From positions 1-7,308 of the forward strand of contig CANNEJ010000069.1 of NCBI GenBank assembly GCA_947503585.1: a stretch of 7,308 nucleotides of DNA, in the 5' to 3' direction. A program made the position numbers and the translations under genes. The first letter of the stretch is position 1. Each line of letters begins with the position of its first letter. This document shows positions 5,739 to 7,308 of this stretch, in pieces. Below the pieces are notes generated by a model. The model searched no databases. It saw only the letters and a program-made list of their open reading frames with translations, and was not told where the DNA came from. This DNA is from Anaerolineales bacterium (GTDB lineage Bacteria; Chloroflexota; Anaerolineae; Anaerolineales; UBA11657).

Positions 5739-5951
5739 ACATAGGCCAAAAATCAGGCGCAGCCGCTGCGGCAGCGCACTGTGGACACGGGCTGTTTGCG
5801 AGTTGCGGCAATGGAATAGAGCCGGCCAATCGGGCAACCCGCTGCGCAAACAGCGGTGCTGCCCGCAGCACCAGCTTGACCGGCTTGGCTGGCTGGTTGC
5901 CGCACTGCCGGCAATTGCCGATTCCCGCTTTTGGCTGCGGCCGGCGTGCTG
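5739..5951. other. Structured non-coding stretch between acyl-CoA dehydrogenase and tRNA promoter
   Basis: About 210 bp without a gene I can support. It holds a row of adjacent inverted repeats: CGGG/CCCG (5831-5841), CCGCTG/CAGCGG (5839-5844 and 5851-5856, loop of 6) and GGTGCTG/CAGCACC (5855-5861 and 5866-5872, loop CCCG), plus the 12-bp palindrome CGGCAATTGCCG (5909-5920). Neighbouring stems share bases, so they are mutually exclusive. They lie downstream of the acyl-CoA dehydrogenase stop and could end its transcript, but no U-tract follows. A minus-strand frame here has two CxxC pairs and no start codon (see findings). Confidence 0.35.
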
Positions 5952-7112
5952 CTAGCGCAGCCCCAGTTCATGGCGCGCAATAATTGTGCGCTGAATTTCG
6001 CTCGTGCCCTCGTAAATCTCAGTGATTTTTGCGTCGCGGAAGTAGCGCTCAACGGGCAGCTCCTTGGAGTAGCCCATGCCGCCATGCATCTGCAGCGCGC
6101 GGTGCGCGCATTCCATTGCGGTCTCTGAGGCGTGCAGTTTGGCCAGGCTGGCCTCCAATGTGTAGCGCCCGCCGTGGGTTTGCACGCGCGCCTTGGCCAG
6201 CGCCGCGCTGTAGGTAAGCAGGCGCGCTGCTTCAATGCGCATCTTCATATCCGCAATCTGAAACTGCAGCCCCTGAAACTCACCGATCTTTTTTCCGAAA
6301 GCCTCGCGCTGCTTGCAATAGCCAACCGCTGCCTCATATGCAGCTTCGGCAATCCCCAGCGCCTGGGCGGCCACGCCGATGCGGCCGGCATCCAGTACGG
6401 CCATCGCCAGCTTGAAGCCCTCGCCCTCCGCGCCAATGCGATCCTCCACCGCGCAGCGGTAATCATCAAACACAATCTCGCTGGTGGCCGAGGCGCGAAT
6501 GCCCAGCTTGGGCTCCGTCTTGCCGCGGCTGAAGCCCGGCTGGGTGGTGTCGATGATGAAGGCGCTGATGCCGCGATGGCCCAGCTCCGGCGCGGTCATG
6601 GTGAAGAGCAAGATGATGCGCGCTACGGGTGCGCTGGTCACCCAGCTCTTGCGGCCGTTGATGCGGTAATGGTCGCCATGGCGCACAGCCCGCGAGAGCA
6701 TTGTGCCGGCGTCAGAACCAGACATGGGCTCGGTCAGGGAGTAGGACCCGATCCATTCGCCGCTGGCCACGCGCGGCAGGTAGCGCTGCTTCTGGGCTTC
6801 ACTGCCGTAATGCAGCAGCGCGTGGCACACCAGCGAGTTATTCACCGTCATGATGGTGCCGTGCGCTGCATCGGCTTTGCTGATCTCCAGCATCGCCAGC
6901 ACATAAGAAAGCGGGTCCATGCCGGCGCCGCCATATTGCTCCGGCACTTCAATTCCCATCAGGCCCAGCTTGCCCATCAAGGCTACGGTGCGCAGCGGGA
7001 ACTCGCCACTCTCGTCATGCGCGGCGGCAATCGGCACAATCTCGCGCTGCGCAAAGTCGCGCGTTGCTTTGCGCAGCTGCTCGTGCTCGGGGGTTAGAGT
7101 CAGGTTTGGCAT
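5952..7112 (-). CDS. Acyl-CoA dehydrogenase
   Basis: 386-residue FAD flavoenzyme that introduces a trans-2,3 double bond into an acyl-CoA thioester and passes electrons to ETF; it has full length for the short/branched-chain group. The N-terminal helical domain is residues 1-120. The middle beta domain contains the FAD/acyl-CoA signature YSLTEPMSGSDAG (124-136) and NGRKSWVTSA (152-161). The C-terminal helical domain has QREAFGKKIGEFQ (268-280), the HGGMGY signature (343-348) and IYEGTSEIQR (366-375), whose E368 is the catalytic base as in short-chain and butyryl-CoA dehydrogenases. Chain-length specificity cannot be read with certainty. It starts 11 nt after the stop of a glutamate/leucine-type dehydrogenase gene and lacks a strong ribosome-binding site, so it is likely co-transcribed and perhaps translationally coupled. 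A role in amino-acid-derived acyl-CoA oxidation is inferred. Confidence 0.95.
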   Translation of the reverse strand: MPNLTLTPEHEQLRKATRDFAQREIVPIAAAHDESGEFPLRTVALMGKLGLMGIEVPEQYGGAGMDPLSYVLAMLEISKADAAHGTIMTVNNSLVCHALLHYGSEAQKQRYLPRVASGEWIGSYSLTEPMSGSDAGTMLSRAVRHGDHYRINGRKSWVTSAPVARIILLFTMTAPELGHRGISAFIIDTTQPGFSRGKTEPKLGIRASATSEIVFDDYRCAVEDRIGAEGEGFKLAMAVLDAGRIGVAAQALGIAEAAYEAAVGYCKQREAFGKKIGEFQGLQFQIADMKMRIEAARLLTYSAALAKARVQTHGGRYTLEASLAKLHASETAMECAHRALQMHGGMGYSKELPVERYFRDAKITEIYEGTSEIQRTIIARHELGLR

Positions 7113-7123
7113 AGCGGCCGGCG

Positions 7124-7308
7124 TCAGACGCCCATCTCCAAATGCGTGGTGCCGATCTTGCGCAGCGCCACCACAAAGGCCGCGGTGCGGAAGTCCTGCA
7201 CTGCCGGCTCGTTCAGCAGCACTGTGCGAATCTCCTGGTAGGCGAGGCGCATCGTGTCATCCAGGCCGGAGCGCACCAGTGCCAGCTCATCCGCGCCGGC
7301 CACCAGGT
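7124..7308 (-). CDS. Glu/Leu/Phe/Val dehydrogenase, C-terminal end only
   Basis: Only the last 60 codons lie in the window; the gene continues beyond 7308. The fragment reads GADELALVRSGLDDTM at residues 5-20 of the visible part, then AYQEIR, and DFRTAAFVVALRKIG near the end, matching the C-terminal helices of NAD(P)-dependent glutamate dehydrogenases (the L-V-R-S-G-L-x-D-T-M stretch and the D-x-R-T-A-A segment). The reaction would be reversible oxidative deamination of glutamate to 2-oxoglutarate, or of a branched-chain amino acid if it is a leucine dehydrogenase. The fragment favours the glutamate type. It is followed after 11 nt by the acyl-CoA dehydrogenase gene in the same direction. The catalytic lysine and cofactor-binding domain are outside, so specificity is unproven. 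Confidence 0.88.
   Translation of the reverse strand, partial: LVAGADELALVRSGLDDTMRLAYQEIRTVLLNEPAVQDFRTAAFVVALRKIGTTHLEMGV

Noticed and set aside
6132..7097. Long plus-strand open frame (321 codons) opposite the acyl-CoA dehydrogenase
   Set aside because: The minus-strand gene is full length with all signatures; this frame has no motif and its composition mirrors the antisense of real codons.

Overview
The window is about 62% GC by eye and tightly packed, with genes on both strands. It looks like a chromosomal stretch of a free-living bacterium. The best taxonomic hint is the FtsB/DivIC-like protein: a short coiled coil, a proline-rich tail and a closing W-x-x-WW-x-LF patch, a shape I associate with Chloroflexota (Anaerolineae or Caldilineae). 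Direct cysS-rlmB coupling and the small zinc-ribbon protein fit this but do not prove it. I see no transposase, phage gene, CRISPR array or sharp composition break.

Layout. (1) 2-2085, plus strand: cysteinyl-tRNA synthetase, cut at the window edge inside its HIGH motif, overlaps by 4 nt an rlmB/trmH-type 23S rRNA 2'-O-methyltransferase; both serve translation. (2) 2138-3802: a class II (L-fuculose-phosphate-type) aldolase on the minus strand and a PfkB-family sugar kinase of the 1-phosphofructokinase/LacC group on the plus strand diverge from an AT-rich intergenic region. That region carries a 9-nt-arm inverted repeat and looks like a shared control region for a small sugar-phosphate module. 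(3) 3810-4997: a six-helix voltage-gated-type potassium channel with an unusual C-terminal zinc ribbon (minus) diverges from a 54-residue zinc-ribbon protein (plus). (4) 5166-5702: tRNA-Leu(CAG) with a near-consensus promoter lies just upstream of the ftsB/divIC-like gene, both on the minus strand. (5) 5703-5951: a non-coding stretch with the tRNA promoter and several adjacent hairpins, overlapping an open frame with two CxxC pairs but no start codon. (6) 5952-7308, minus strand: the tail of a Glu/Leu/Phe/Val dehydrogenase followed after 11 nt by an acyl-CoA dehydrogenase, probably an operon for amino acid or short-chain acyl-CoA oxidation.

Most genes are ordinary housekeeping or catabolic genes. 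The items most worth a second look are the zinc-ribbon-tailed channel next to a stand-alone zinc-ribbon protein, the aldolase/kinase pair with its operator-like repeat, and the structured region between the acyl-CoA dehydrogenase and the tRNA.
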